A stretch of DNA of 64,000 bases from Calliopsis andreniformis (Eukaryota; Arthropoda; Insecta; Hymenoptera; Andrenidae): the NCBI RefSeq assembly GCF_051401765.1, contig NW_027480422.1:17502001-17566000 (forward strand), written 5' to 3'. Made by a program: the position numbers and the translations under genes. Under the pieces are notes generated by a model, which had not been told where the DNA came from, did not search any database, and was given only the letters and a program-made list of their open reading frames with translations. Of this stretch, positions 12,061-25,729 are shown piece by piece; position 1 is the stretch's first letter; each line of letters starts with the position of its first letter.

Positions 12061-15000
12061 GAAAGGTATGGTCATTTCTACGTTCCGCGCAACCTAGGCT
12101 TCACTCTAGGGCGTTTCTCCACCACAGCGAATAGCTACGCCCTTAGAAGTCAACGCCTGAAGCATAAAATATAATATAAGTATAACAGTTTTTCCATCGT
12201 ATAAAACGCTAATTGCAACCAGTGTGAAAGACATGGTCATTCCTACGTTCCGGGCAACCTAGGCTTCACTCTAGGGCGTTGCTCCACCACGTCGAATGGT
12301 TAGGGCCTAAGAAGTCAACGCCAGAAGCATAAATACAATATAAATACAACAGTTTTTCCATCGTATAAAACGAATAATTGCAACCAGTATGAATGTTATT
12401 GTCATTTCTATGTTCCAGGCAACCTAGACTTCACCCTAGGGCGTTGCTCCACCAGATCGACTACTTAGGGCCTTAGAAGTCAACGCCGGGAGCATAAAAT
12501 ACAATAAAAATACAAGAGTTTTTCCATCGAATAACAGGAATAATTCCAACCACTGTGAAAGTGATGGGCATTTCTACGTTCCGGGCAACCTGGGCATCAC
12601 TCTAGGGCTTTGGTCCACCAGATCCAATAGTTAGGGCCTAAGAAGCTAACGCCAGGAGCATCAAATACAAAATAAATACAACAATTTTTCCATCGTAAAA
12701 CAGGAATAATTGCAACCAGTGTGAAAGAAATCTCTATTTCTACATTCCGCGCGACCTAGTCTTCACTCTAGGGCGTGCTCCACCGGATCGAATAGTTAGG
12801 GGCTTAGAAAATAAGACCAGACACATAAAATACAATACAAATACAACAGGTTTTACATTGTACAAAACGAATAATTGCAACCAGTGTGAAGGGAATGGTC
12901 AGTTCTACGTTCCGGGCAACCTAGGCTTCACTCTAGGGCGTTGCTCCACCACATCGAATAGCTACGGCCTTAGAAGTCAACGCCTGAAGCATAAAATATA
13001 ATATAAATACAACAGTTTTTCCATCGTATAACAGGAATAATTGCAACCAGAGTGAATGTTATGGTCAGTTCTACGTTCCGGGGAACCTAGGCTTCACTAT
13101 AGGGCGTTAGTCCACCAGATCCAATTGTTACGTCCTAAGAAGTCAACGCCAGGAGCACCAAATATAAAATAAATACAACAGTTTTTCCATCGTATAAAAC
13201 GAATAATTGCAACCAGTATGGAAGCTATGGTCATTTCTACGTTCCGGGCAATCTAGGCTTCACTCTAGGGCGTTGCTCAACCACATCGAATAGCTACAGC
13301 CCTAGAAGACAACGCCATAACTATAAAATACAATATAAATACAACAGTCTTTCCATCGTATAAAATGAATAATTGCAACCAGTGTGAAAGTAATGGTCAT
13401 TTCTACGTTCCGGGCTACCTAGGCTTCACTATTGGGCGTGCTCCATCACATCGAGTAGCTACGGGCTTAGAAGTCAACTCCAGGAGCATAAATTACAATA
13501 TAAATACAACAGCTTTTCCACCGTATAACAGGAATAATTGCAAACAGTGTGAAAGATATGGTCATTTCTACGTTCCTGGCAACCTAGGCTTCACTCTCGG
13601 CCGTTGCTCGACCACATCTAATAGCTATGGCCTTAGAAGTCAACGCCAGAAGCATTAAATACAATATAAATACAACAGCTTTTCCACCGTATAACAGCAA
13701 TAATTGCAACCAGTATGAAAGTTATGGTCATTTCTACGTTCCGGGCAACCTAGGCTTCACCCTAGGGCGTTGCTGCACCAGATCCAATAGTTAGGACCTT
13801 AGAAGTCAACGCCCGAAGCATAAAATACAATAAAAATACAAAAGTTTTTCCATCGTATAACAGGAATAATTGCCACCAGTGTGAGGGTGATGGTCATTTC
13901 GACGTTCCTGGCAACCTAGGCTTCACTCTAGGGCGCTGTTCCACCAGATCGAATAGTTAGGGCCTAAGAAGTCAACGCCAGAGCCATAACATACAATATA
14001 AGTACAACAGTTTTTCCAGCGCATAAAATGAATGATTGCAAACAGTGTGAAAGTTATGGTAATTTCTGCTTTCCGGGCAATCTAGGCTTAACTCCAGGGC
14101 GTTGCTCCACCAGATCGAATAGTTAGAGACTTTGAATACAACGCCAGAAGCATAAAATACAATAAAAATGCAACAGTTTTTCCATCGTATAACAGGAATA
14201 ACTGCAACCAGTGTGAAAGTACTGGTCATTTCTACGTTCCGAGCAACCTAGGCCTCACTCTAGGGCGTTGTTCCACCAGATCGAATAGTTAGGGCCTAAG
14301 AAGTCAACGCCAGAAGCATAAAATACAATAAAAATGCAACAGTTTTTCCGTCGTATAACAGGAATAGCTGCAACCAGTGTGAAAGTACAGGGCATTTCTA
14401 CTTTCCGGGCAACCTAGGCTTCACTCTAGGCCGGTGCTCCACCAGATCAAATAGTTAGGACCTAAGAAGTCAATGCCAGAAGCATAAAATACAATATAAA
14501 TACAACAGCTTTTCCATCGTATATAATGTATATTTGCATACAGTGTGCAAGTAACGGTCATTTCTACGTTCCGGGCAACCTAGGCTTCACTCTAGGGCGT
14601 TAGTCCACCTGATCCAATAGTTAGGGCCTAAGAAGTCAACGCCAGGAGCACCAAATACAAAATAAGTACAACAGCTTTACCATCGTGTATAATGTATATT
14701 TGCAAACGGTAAGAAAGTAACGGTCATTTCTACGTTCCGTGCAACCGAGGCGTCACTGTAGGGCGTTGCTCCACCAGATCGAATAGTTAGGGACTTAGAA
14801 TTCGACGCCAGAAGCATAAAATACAACATAAGTACAACAGTTTTTCCATCGTCTAACAGGAATAATTGCAACCAGTGTGAAAGTACAGGTCATTTCTACG
14901 TTCCGGGAAACCTAGGCTTCACCCTAGGGCGTTGCTCCACCAGATCGATTAGTTAGGGCCTTAGAAGTGAGCGCCAGAAGCATAAAATACAATATAAATA

Positions 15001-15420
15001 CAACAGTTTTCCCATCGTATAAAACGAATAATTGCAACCAGTATGAAAGTTATGGTCATTTCTACGTTCCGGGCAACCTAGGCTTCACTCTCGGGCGTTG
15101 CTCCACCAGATCGAATAGTTAGGGCCTTAGAAGTCAGCGCCAGAAGCATAAAATACAAAATAGTTACAACAGCTTTTCCGTGGTATATAATGTATATTTG
15201 CAAACAGTGTGAAGGTAGTGGTCATTTCTACGTTCCGGGCAACCTAGCCTTCACTCCAGGGCGTTGCTCCACCAGATCCAATAGTTAGGGCCTAAGAAGT
15301 CAACGCCAGAAGCATAAAATGCAAAATAAATAGAACAGTTTTTCCATCGTATAAAACGAATAAGTGCAATCAGAGTGAAAGTAATGGTCATTTCTACGTT
15401 CGGGGCAACCTAGGCTTCAC

Positions 15421-18300
15421 TCTAGGGCGTTGCTCCACCAGATCGAATAGTTAGGGCCCAAGAAGTTAACGCCAGAAGCATAAAGTACAATAAAAATACA
15501 ACAGCTTTTCCATCGTATAAAAGGGATAATTGCAACCCGTGTGAAAGTTATGGTCATTTCTGCGTTCCGGGCAACCTAGGCTTCACTCCAGGTTGTTGCT
15601 CCGACAGATCGAATAGTTAGGGCCTAAGGAGTCAACGCCAGAAGCGTAAAATACAATATAAATACAACAGCTTTTCCATCGTATAAAACGGATATTTGCA
15701 ACCAGTGTGAAAGTACTGGTCATTTCTACGTTCCGAGCAACCAAGGCTTCACTCTAGGGCGTTGCTCCACCAGATCGAATAGTTGGGGCGTAAGAAGTCA
15801 ACGCCAGAAGGATAAAATACAAAATAAATACAACAGTTTTTCCATTGTGTAAAACGTATAAGTGCAACCGCTGTGAAAGTTATGGTCATTTCTGCGTTCC
15901 GGGCAACCTAGGCTTCACTCCAGGTTGTTGCTCCGACAGATCGAATAGTTAGGGCCTTAGAAGTCAACGCTAGAAGCATAAAATACAATAAAAATCCCAT
16001 CAGTTTTTCCATCGTATAACAGGAATAAGACCAAACAGTGTGAACCTAATGGTCATTTCTACGCTCCCGTCAACCTAGGCTTCACACTAGGGCGTTGCTC
16101 CACCACATCGAATAGTTAGGACCTTAAAAGTCAACGCCAGAAGCATAAAATACAATATAAATGCAACAGTTTTTCCATAGTATAACCGAAATAATTGCAA
16201 CCAGTGTGAAAGTACTGGTCAGTTCTACGTTCCGGGCATCCTAGGCTTCACTCTAGGGCGTTGCTCCGCCATATCGAATAGCTAGGTCCTTAGAAGTCAA
16301 CGCCAGAAGCATAAAATACAATATAAATACGACAGATTTTACATCGCATAACACGAATAAATGCAACCAGTGTGAAAGTAATGGCCATTTTTTACGTTCC
16401 GGGCAACCTTGGCTTCACTCTAGGGCGTTGCGACACCAGATCGAATAGTTAGGGCCTTCTAAGTCAACGCCAGATGCATAAAATACAATATAAATACAAC
16501 AGTTTTTCCATCGTATAACAGGAATAATTACAACCAGTGTGAAAGTAACGGTCATTTCTATGTTCCGGGCAACCTTGGCTTCACTCTAGGGCGTTGCTCC
16601 GCCAGATCGAATAGCTAGGGCCTTAGAAGTCAACGCCAGAAGCATAAAATACAATATAAGTACAACAGCTTTTCCATCGTATAAGATGAATAATTGCAAA
16701 CAGTGTGAAAGTAATGGTCATTTCTACGTTCCGGGCGACCTAGGCTTCACTCTATGGCGTTGCTCCACTAGATCGAATAGTAAGGGCCTTAGAAGTCAAC
16801 GCCCGAGGCTTAAGATACAAAATAAATAGAACAGATCTTCCATTGTATAAAACGGGTAATTGCAACCAGTGTGAAAGTTATGGTCATTTCTACGTTTCGT
16901 GCAACCTAGGCTTCACTCTAGGGCGTAGCTCCACCATATCGAATAGCTACGGCCTTAGAAGTCAACGCCAGAAGCATAATATACAATAAAAATCCATCAG
17001 TTTTTCCATCGTATAACAGGAATAATTCCAAACAGTGTGAACGTAATGGTCATTTCTACGCTCCCGTCTTCCTAGGCTTAACTCTAGGGCGTTACTCCAC
17101 CACATCGAATAGTTAGGACCTTAAAAGTCAACGCCAGAAGCATAAAATACAATATAAATGCAACAGTTTTTCCATCGTATAACAGGAATAATTGCAACCA
17201 GTGTGAAAGTACTGGTCATTTCTACGTTCCGGGCAACCTAGGCTTCACTCTAGGGCGTTTCTCCGCCATATCGAATAGCTAGGTCCTCAGAAGTCAACGC
17301 CAGAAGCATAAAATACAATATAAATACAACAGCTTTTCCATCGTATAAAATGAATAATTGCAAACAGTGTGAAAGTAATGGTCATTTCTACGTTCGGGGC
17401 AACCTAGGCTTCACTCTAGGGCGTTGCTCCACCAGATCGAATAGTTAGGGCCCAAGAAGTTAACGCCAGAAGCATAAAGTACAATAAAAATACAACAGCT
17501 TTTCCATCGTATAAAAGGGATAATTGCAACCCGTGTGAAAGTTATGGTCATTTCTGCGTTCCGGGCAACCTAGGCTTCACTCCAGGTTGTTGCTCCGACA
17601 GATCGAATAGTTAGGGCCTAAGGAGTCAACGCCAGAAGCGTAAAATACAATATAAATACAACAGCTTTTCCATCGTATAAAACGGATATTTGCAACCAGT
17701 GTGAAAGTACTGGTCATCTCTACGTTCCGAGCAACCAAGGCTTCACTCTAGGGCGTTGCTCCACCAGATCGAATAGTTGGGGCGTAAGAAGTCAACGCCA
17801 GAAGGATAAAATACAAAATAAATACAACAGTTTTTCCATTGTATAAAACGTATAAGTGCAACCGCTGTGAAAGTTATGGTCATTTCTGCGTTCCGGGCAA
17901 CCTAGGCTTCACTCCAGGTTGTTGCTCCGACAGATCGAATAGTTAGGGCCTAAGGAGTCAACGCCAGAAGCGTAAAATACAATATAAATACAACAGCTTT
18001 TCCATCGTATAAAACGGATATTTGCAACCAGTGTGAAAGTACTGGTCATTTCTACGTTCCGGGCAACCTAGGCTACACTCTAGGGCGTTTCTCCGCCATA
18101 TCGAATAGCTAGGTCCTTAGAAGTCAAAGCCAGAAGCATAAAATACAATATAAATACAACAGCTTTTCCATCGTATAAAATGAATAATTGCAAATAGTGT
18201 GAAAGTAATGGCCATTTCTACGTTCGGGGCAACCTAGGCTTCACTCTAGGGCGTTGCTCCACCAGATCGAATAGTTAGGGCCCAAGAAGTTAACGCCAGA
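15421..18300. repeat. 12-monomer duplication block
   Basis: The sequence starting at GGGCCCAAGAAGTTAACGCC near 15454 recurs near 17448, offset 1994 (12 x 166 plus 2). The match continues through the rare monomer with CCAGGTTGTTGCTCCGACAG and GAAGCGTAAAATAC. Inside the block, the monomers with ATCCCATCAG or ATCCATCAG and CTCCCGTC near 16000 and 17000 are related to each other. The GGGCCCAAGAAGTTAACG monomer is itself dispersed, with copies near 18270, 19605, 20436, 22095, 23090, 24755, 57080 and 62845. Confidence 0.82.
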
Positions 18301-18599
18301 AGCATAAAGTACAATAAAAATACAACAGCTTTTCCATCGTATAAAAGGGATAATTGCAACCAGTCTGAAAGTTATGGTCTTTTCTGCGTTCCGGGCAACC
18401 TAGGCTTCACTCTAGGGCGTTGGTCCACCACATCCAATAGTTAGGGCCAAAGAAGTCAACGCCAGAAGCATAAAATACATTATAAATACAACAGCTTTTC
18501 CATCGTATATAATGTATATTTGCAAACAGTGTGAAGGTAATGGTCATTTGTACGTTTCGGGCGACCTAGGCGTCACTCTAGGGCGTTGCTCAACCAGGT

Positions 18600-19095
18600 C
18601 CAACAGCTAGGGACTTAGAAGTCAACGCCAGAAGCATAAAATACAATAAAAATACAACAGTTTTTCCATCGTATAAAATGTATAATTGCAAGCAATGTGA
18701 AGGTAATGGTCATTTCTACGTTCCGCGCAACCTAGGCTTCACTCTAGGTCGTTTCTCCACCCGGTCGAATAGTTGGGGCCTTAGAAAACAACTCCAGACC
18801 CATAAAATACAACAAAAATACAACAGTTTTTCCATCGTATAACAGGATTAATTGCAACCAGTGTGAAAGTACAGGTCATTTCTACGTTCCGGGCAACCCA
18901 GGCTTCGCTCAAGGGCGTTGCTCCACCAGATCGAATAGCAAGGGACTTAGAAGTCATCGCCAGAAGCATAAAATACAATAAAAATACAACAGTTTTCCCA
19001 TCGTATAAAACGAATAATTGCAACCAGTATGAAAGTTATGGTCATTTCAACGTTCCGGGCAACCTAGGCTTCACTCCAGGGCGTTGCTCCACCAG
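18600..19095. repeat. 3-monomer block related to the 2.66-kb HOR
   Basis: This recurs at 19930-20420 (offset 1328 = 8 x 166) and again near 22585-23080 (a further 2657 bp). Markers are AATTGCAAGCAATGTGAAGG, CCGGTCGAATAGTTGGGG, AAAACAACTCCAGACCC and CAACAAAAATACAACAG. Related monomers with AAAACAACTCCAGACGC reappear at 40.6-45.5, 50.2-53 and 55.0-56.4 kb, linking distant parts of the array. Confidence 0.85.
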
Positions 19096-19760
19096 ATCCA
19101 ATAGTTAGGGCCTAAGAAGTCAACGCCAGAAGCATAAAATACAAAATAAATAGAACAGTTTTTCCATCGTATAAAACGAATAATTGCAATCAGTGTGAAA
19201 GTTATGGTCATTTCTACATTCAGGGCAACCTAGGCTTCACTCTAGGGCGTTGCTCCACCAGATCCAATAGTTAGGGCCCAAGAAGTCAACGCCAGAAGCA
19301 TAAAATACAATATAAATACAACAGCTTTTCCATCGTATTAAACGGATATTTGCAACCAGTGTGAAAGTACTGGTCATTTCTACGTTCCGGGCAACCTAGG
19401 CTACACTCTAGGGCGTTTCTCCGCCATATCGAATAGCTAGGTCCTTAGAAGTCAACGCCAGAAGCATAAAATACAATATAAATACAACAGCTTTTCCATC
19501 GTATAAAATGAATAATTGCAAACAGTGTGAAAGTAATGGCCATTTCTACGTTCGGGGCAACCTAGGCTTCACTCTAGGGCGTTGCTCCACCAGATCGAAT
19601 AGTTAGGGCCCAAGAAGTTAACGCCAGGAGCATAAACTACAATAAAAATACAACAGCTTTTCCATCGTATAAAAGGGATAATTGCAACCAGTGTGAAAGT
19701 TATGGTCATTTGTACGTTTCGGGCGACCTAGGCGTCACTCTAGGGCGTTGCTCAACCAGG

Positions 19761-22417
19761 TCCAAGAGCTAGGGACTTAGAATTCGACGCCAGAAGCATA
19801 AAATAAAACATAAGTACAACAGTTTTTCCATTGTATAACAGGAATAATTGCAACCAGTGTGAAAGTACAGGTCAGTTCTACGTTCCGGGCAACCTAGGCT
19901 TCGCTAAAGGGCGTTGCTCCACCAGATCGAACAGCATGGGACTTAGAAGTCAACGCCAGAAGCATAAAATACAATAAAAATACAACAGTTTTTCCATCGT
20001 ATAAAATGTATAATTGCAAGCAATGTGAAGGTAATGGTCATTTCTACGTTCCGCGCAACCTAGGCTTCACTCTAGGTCGTTGCTCCACCAGGTCGAATAG
20101 TTGGGGCCTTAGAAAACAACTCCAGACCCATAAAATACAACAAAAATACAACAGTTTTTCCATCGTATAACAGGATTAATTGCAACCAGTGTGAAAGTAC
20201 AGGTCATTTCTACGCTCCGGGCAACCCAGGCTTCGCTCAAGGGCGTTGCTCCACCAGATCGAATAGCAAGGGACTTAGAAGTCATCGCCAGAAGCATAAA
20301 ATACAATAAAAATACAACAGTTTTCCCATCGTATAAAACGAATAATTGCAACCAGTATGAAAGTTATGGTCATTTCAACGTTCCGGGCAACCTAGGCTTC
20401 ACTCTAGGGCCTTGCACCACCAGATCGAATAGTTAGGGCCCAAGAAGTTAACGCCAGAAGCATAAAGTACAATAAAAATACAACAGCTTTTCCATCGTAT
20501 AAAAGGGATAATTGCAACCCGTGTGAAAGTTATGGTCATTTCTGCGTTCCGGGCAACCTAGGCTTCACTCCAGGTTGTTGCTCCGACAGATCGAATAGTT
20601 AGGGCCTAAGGAGTCAACGCCAGAAGTGTAAAATACAATATAAATACAACAGCTTTTCCATCGTATAAAACGCATATTTGCAACCAGTGTGAAAGTACTG
20701 GTCATTTCTACGTTCCCAGCAACCAAGGCTTCACTCTAGGGCGTTGCTCCACCAGATCGAATAGTTGGGGCGTAAGAAGTCATCGCCAGAAGGATAAAAT
20801 ACAATAAAAATCCATCAGTTTTTCCATCGTATAACAGGAATAAGACCAAACTGTGTGAACCTAATGGTCATTTCTACGCTCCCGTCAACCTAGGCTTCAC
20901 ACTAGGGCGTTGCTCCACCACATCGAATAGTTAGGACCTTAAAAGTCAACGCCAGAAGCATAAAATACAATATAAATGCAACAGTTTTTCCATAGTATAA
21001 CCGAAATAATTGCAACCAGTGTGAAAGTACTGGTCATTTCTACGTTCCGGGCAACCTAGGCTTCACTCTAGGGCGTTGCTCCGCCATATCGAATAGCTAG
21101 GTCCTTAGAGGTCAACGCCAGAAGCATAAAATACAATATAAATACAACAGATTTTACATCGCATAACACGAATAAATGCAACCAGTGTGAAAGTAATGGC
21201 CATTTTTTACGTTCCGGGCAACCTTGGCTTCACTCTAGGGCGTTGCGACACCAGATCGAATAGTTAGGGCCTTCTAAGTCAACGCCAGATGCATAAAATA
21301 CAATATAAATACAACAGTTTTTCCATCGTATAACAGGAATAATTACAACCAGTGTGAAAGTAACGGTCATTTCTATGTTCCGGGCAACCTAGGCTTCACT
21401 CTAGGGCGTTGCTCCACTAGATCGAATAGTAAGGGCCTTAGAAGTCAACGCCCGAGGCTTAAGATACAAAATAAATAGAACAGATCTTCCATTGTATAAA
21501 ACGGATAATTGCAACCAGTGTGAAAGTTATGGTCATTTCTACGTTTCGTGCAACCTAGGCTTCACTCTAGGGCGTAGCTCAACCACATCGAATAGCTACG
21601 GCCTTAGAACTCAACGCCAGAAGCATAATATACAATAAAAAACCATCAGTTTTTCCATCGTATAACAGGAATAATTCCAAACAGTGTGAACGTAATGGTC
21701 ATTTCTACGCTCCCGTCATCCTAGGCTTCACTCTAGGGCGTTACTCCACCACATCGAATAGTTAGGACCTTAAAAGTCAACGCCAGAAGCATAAAATACA
21801 ATATAAATCCAACAGTTTTTCCATCGTATAACAGGAATAATTGCAACCAGTGTGAAAGTACTGGTCATTTCTACGTTCCGGGCAAGCTAGGCTTCACTCT
21901 AGGGCGTTTCTCCGCCATATCGAATAGCTAGGTCCTTAGAAGTCAACGCCAGAAGCATAAAATACAATATAAATACAACAGCTTTTCCATCGTATAAAAT
22001 GAATAATTGCAAACAGTGTGAAAGTAATGGCCATTTCTACGTTCGGGGCAACCTAGGCTTCACTCTAGGGCGTTGCTCCACCAGATCGAATAGTTAGGGC
22101 CCAAGAAGTTAACGCCAGGAGCATAAACTACAATAAAAATACAACAGCTTTTCCATCGTATAAAAGGGATAATTGCAACCAGTGTGAAAGTTATGGTCAT
22201 TTCTGCGTTCCGGGCAACCTAGGCTTCACTCTAGGGCGTTGGTCCACCACATCCAATTGTTAGGGCCAAAGAAGTCAACGCCAGAAGCATAAAATACATT
22301 ATAAATACAACAGCTTTTCCATCGTATATAATGTATATTTGCAAACAGTGTAAAGGTAATGGTCATTTGTACGTTTCGGGCGACCTAGGCGTCACTCTAG
22401 GGCGTTGCTCAACCAGG
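19761..22417. repeat. Higher-order repeat copy A (2657 bp, 16 monomers)
   Basis: This unit begins at TCCAAGAGCTAGGG and is followed directly by copy B, which begins with the same marker at 22418. The spacing is 2657 bp, 16 monomers plus 1 bp. Very few differences from copy B were seen over about 2.4 kb. Its last monomers include one (AACATCCAATTG region replaced in B) that copy B lacks. Internal markers are CTTGCACCACC (20411), GACCAAACTGTGTGAACC, CATTTTTTACGTTCC and AGGCTTAAGATAC. Confidence 0.9.
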
Positions 22418-24908
22418 TCCAAGAGCTAGGGACTTAGAATTCGACGCCAGAAGCATAAAATAAAACATAAGTACAACAGTTTTTCCATTGTATAACAGGA
22501 ATAATTGCAACCAGTGTGAAAGTACAGGTCAGTTCTACGTTCCGGGCAACCTAGGCTTCGCTAAAGGGCGTTGCTCCACCAGATCGAACAGCATGGGACT
22601 TAGAAGTCAACGCCAGAAGCATAAAATACAATAAAAATACAACAGTTTTTCCATCGTATAAAATGTATAATTGCAAGCAATGTGAAGGTAATGGTCATTT
22701 CTACGTTCCGCGCAACCTAGGCTTCACTCTAGGTCGTTGCTCCACCAGGTCGAATAGTTGGGGCCTTAGAAAACAACTCCAGACCCATAAAATACAACAA
22801 AAATACAACAGTTTTTCCATCGTATAACAGGATTAATTGCAACCAGTGTGAAAGTACAGGTCATTTCTACGCTCCGGGCAACCCAGGCTTCGCTCAAGGG
22901 CGTTGCTCCACCAGATCGAATAGCAAGGGACTTAGAAGTCATCGCCAGAAGCATAAAATACAATAAAAATACAACAGTTTTCCCATCGTATAAAACGAAT
23001 AATTGCAACCAGTATGAAAGTTATGGTCATTTCAACGTTCCGGGCAACCTAGGCTTCACTCTAGGGCCTTGCACCACCAGATCGAATAGTTAGGGCCCAA
23101 GAAGTTAACGCCAGAAGCATAAAGTACAATAAAAATACAACAGCTTTTCCATCGTATAAAAGGGATAATTGCAACCCGTGTGAAAGTTATGGTCATTTCT
23201 GCGTTCCGGGCAACCTAGGCTTCACTCCAGGTTGTTGCTCCGACAGATCGAATAGTTAGGGCCTAAGGAGTCAACGCCAGAAGTGTAAAATACAATATAA
23301 ATACAACAGCTTTTCCATCGTATAAAACGCATATTTGCAACCAGTGTGAAAGTACTGGTCATTTCTACGTTCCGAGCAACCAAGGCTTCACTCTAGGGCG
23401 TTGCTCCACCAGATCGAATAGTTGGGGCGTAAGAAGTCATCGCCAGAAGGATAAAATACAATAAAAATCCATCAGTTTTTCCATCGTATAACAGGAATAA
23501 GACCAAACTGTGTGAACCTAATGGTCATTTCTACGCTCCCGTCAACCTAGGCTTCACACTAGGGCGTTGCTCCACCACATCGAATAGTTAGGACCTTAAA
23601 AGTCAACGCCAGAAGCATAAAATACCATATAAATGCAACAGTTTTTCCATAGTATAACCGAAATAATTGCAACCAGTGTGAAAGTACTGGTCATTTCTAC
23701 GTTCCGGGCAACCTAGGCTTCACTCTAGGGCGTTGCTCCGCCATATCGAATAGCTAGGTCCTTAGAGGTCAACGCCAGAAGCATAAAATACAATATAAAT
23801 ACAACAGATTTTACATCGCATAACACGAATAAATGCAACCAGTGTGAAAGTAATGGCCATTTTTTACGTTCCGGGCAACCTTGGCTTCACTCTAGGGCGT
23901 TGCGACACCAGATCGAATAGTTAGGGCCTTCTAAGTCAACGCCAGATGCATAAAATACAATATAAATACAACAGTTTTTCCATCGTATAACAGGAATAAT
24001 TACAACCAGTGTGAAAGTAACGGTCATTTCTATGTTCCGGGCAACCTAGGCTTCACTCTAGGGCGTTGCTCCACTAGATCGAATAGTAAGGGCCTTAGAA
24101 GTCAACGCCCGAGGCTTAAGATACAAAATAAATAGAACAGATCTTCCATTGTATAAAACGGATAATTGCAACCAGTGTGAAAGTTATGGTCATTTCTACG
24201 TTTCGTGCAACCTAGGCTTCACTCTAGGGCGTAGCTCAACCACATCGAATAGCTACGGCCTTAGAACTCAACGCCAGAAGCATAATATACAATAAAAAAC
24301 CATCAGTTTTTCCATCGTATAACAGGAATAATTCCAAACAGTGTGAACGTAATGGTCATTTCTACGCTCCCGTCATCCTAGGCTTCACTCTAGGGCGTTA
24401 CTCCACCACATCGAATAGTTAGGACCTTAAAAGTCAACGCCAGAAGCATAAAATACAATATAAATGCAACAGTTTTTCCATCGTATAACAGGAATAATTG
24501 CAACCAGTGTGAAAGTACTGGTCATTTCTACGTTCCGGGCAAGCTAGGCTTCACTCTAGGGCGTTTCTCCGCCATATCGAATAGCTAGGTCCTCAGAACT
24601 CAACGCCAGAAGCATAAAATACAATATAAATACAACAGCTTTTCCATCGTATAAAATGAATAATTGCAAACAGTGTGAAAGTAATGGCCATTTCTACGTT
24701 CGGGGCAACCTAGGCTTCACTCTAGGGCGTTGCTCCACCAGATCGAATAGTTAGGGCCCAAGAAGTTAACGCCAGAAGCATAAAGTACAATAAAAATACA
24801 ACAGCTTTTCCATCGTATAAAAGGGATAATTGCAACCCGTGTGAAGGTAATGGTCATTTGTACGTTTCGGGCGACCTAGGCGTCACCCTAGGGCGTTGCT
24901 CAACCAGG
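22418..24908. repeat. Higher-order repeat copy B (2491 bp, 15 monomers)
   Basis: This is a tandem copy of 19761-22417. CTTGCACCACC at 23068 matches 20411 at an offset of 2657. The next boundary marker (TCCAACAG, 24909) comes 2491 bp after the start, so copy B is one monomer shorter. Examples of differences from copy A are GTTCCGAGC against GTTCCCAGC, AATACCATAT against AATACAATAT, and CCTCAGAACTC against CCTTAGAAGTC. A third copy begins at 24909 but loses similarity within roughly 100 bp. Confidence 0.9.
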
Positions 24909-25729
24909 TCCAACAGTTAGGGACTTAGAATTCGACGCCAGAAGCATAAAATAAAACATAAGTACAACAGCTTTTCCATCGTATAACAGGAATAATTGCA
25001 ACCAGTGTGAAGGTAATTTTCTTTTCTATGTTTCGGGCATCCTAGACTTAACTCTGAGGCATTGCTCCACCAGATCGAAGAGTTAGGGCCTTAGAAGTCA
25101 GCGCCCGAAGCATAAAATACAATAAAGATGCAGCAGTTTTTCCATCGTATAACAGGAGTAATTGCAACCAGTGTGAAGGTAATAGTCTTTTCCATGTTCC
25201 GGGCAACCTAGACTTCACTCTAGGGCATGGCTCCACCACATCGAATAGCTACGGCCATAGAAGTCAACGCGAGAAGCATAAAATACGATATAAATACAAT
25301 AGTTTTTCCATCGTAAAACAGGAATAATTGCAAGCAGTGTGAAAGATATGGTCATGTCTACGTTCCGGGCAACCTAGGCTTCACTCTAGGGCGTTGCTCC
25401 ACCAGATCGAATAGCTAGGGCCTAAGAAGTCATTGCCAGAAGCATAAAACACAATATAAATACAACAGCTGTTCCATCGTATAATGCGAATAATTGCAAC
25501 CAGTGTGAAAGTGACGGCCATTTCTACGTTCCGGCCATTCTAGATATAACTCTGAGGCGTTGCTCCACCAGATCGAATAGTTAGGGCCTTAGAAGTCAAC
25601 GCCCGAAGCATAAAATACAGAATAAATACAACTGTTTTTCCATCGTATAAAACGAATAATTGCATCCAGTGTGAAAGTAATGGCCATATCTAGGTTCCTG
25701 GCAACCTAGGCTTCACTCTAGGTCGTTGG

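Larger units (their letters stand above)
1..15420. repeat. Heterogeneous satellite region with short-range duplications
   Basis: This stretch holds about 93 monomers and no single dominant HOR. Many monomer variants recur at irregular multiples of 166 bp. For example, the opening 360 bp recur from about 4149, offset 4147, with small indels. Variants typical here include GCCATATAAATAC with TGTTCCACTG, GATATATGTAC, AGAGCGAATAG and GTGTGGAAGTAATGG. No other sequence type was seen. Confidence 0.85.
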
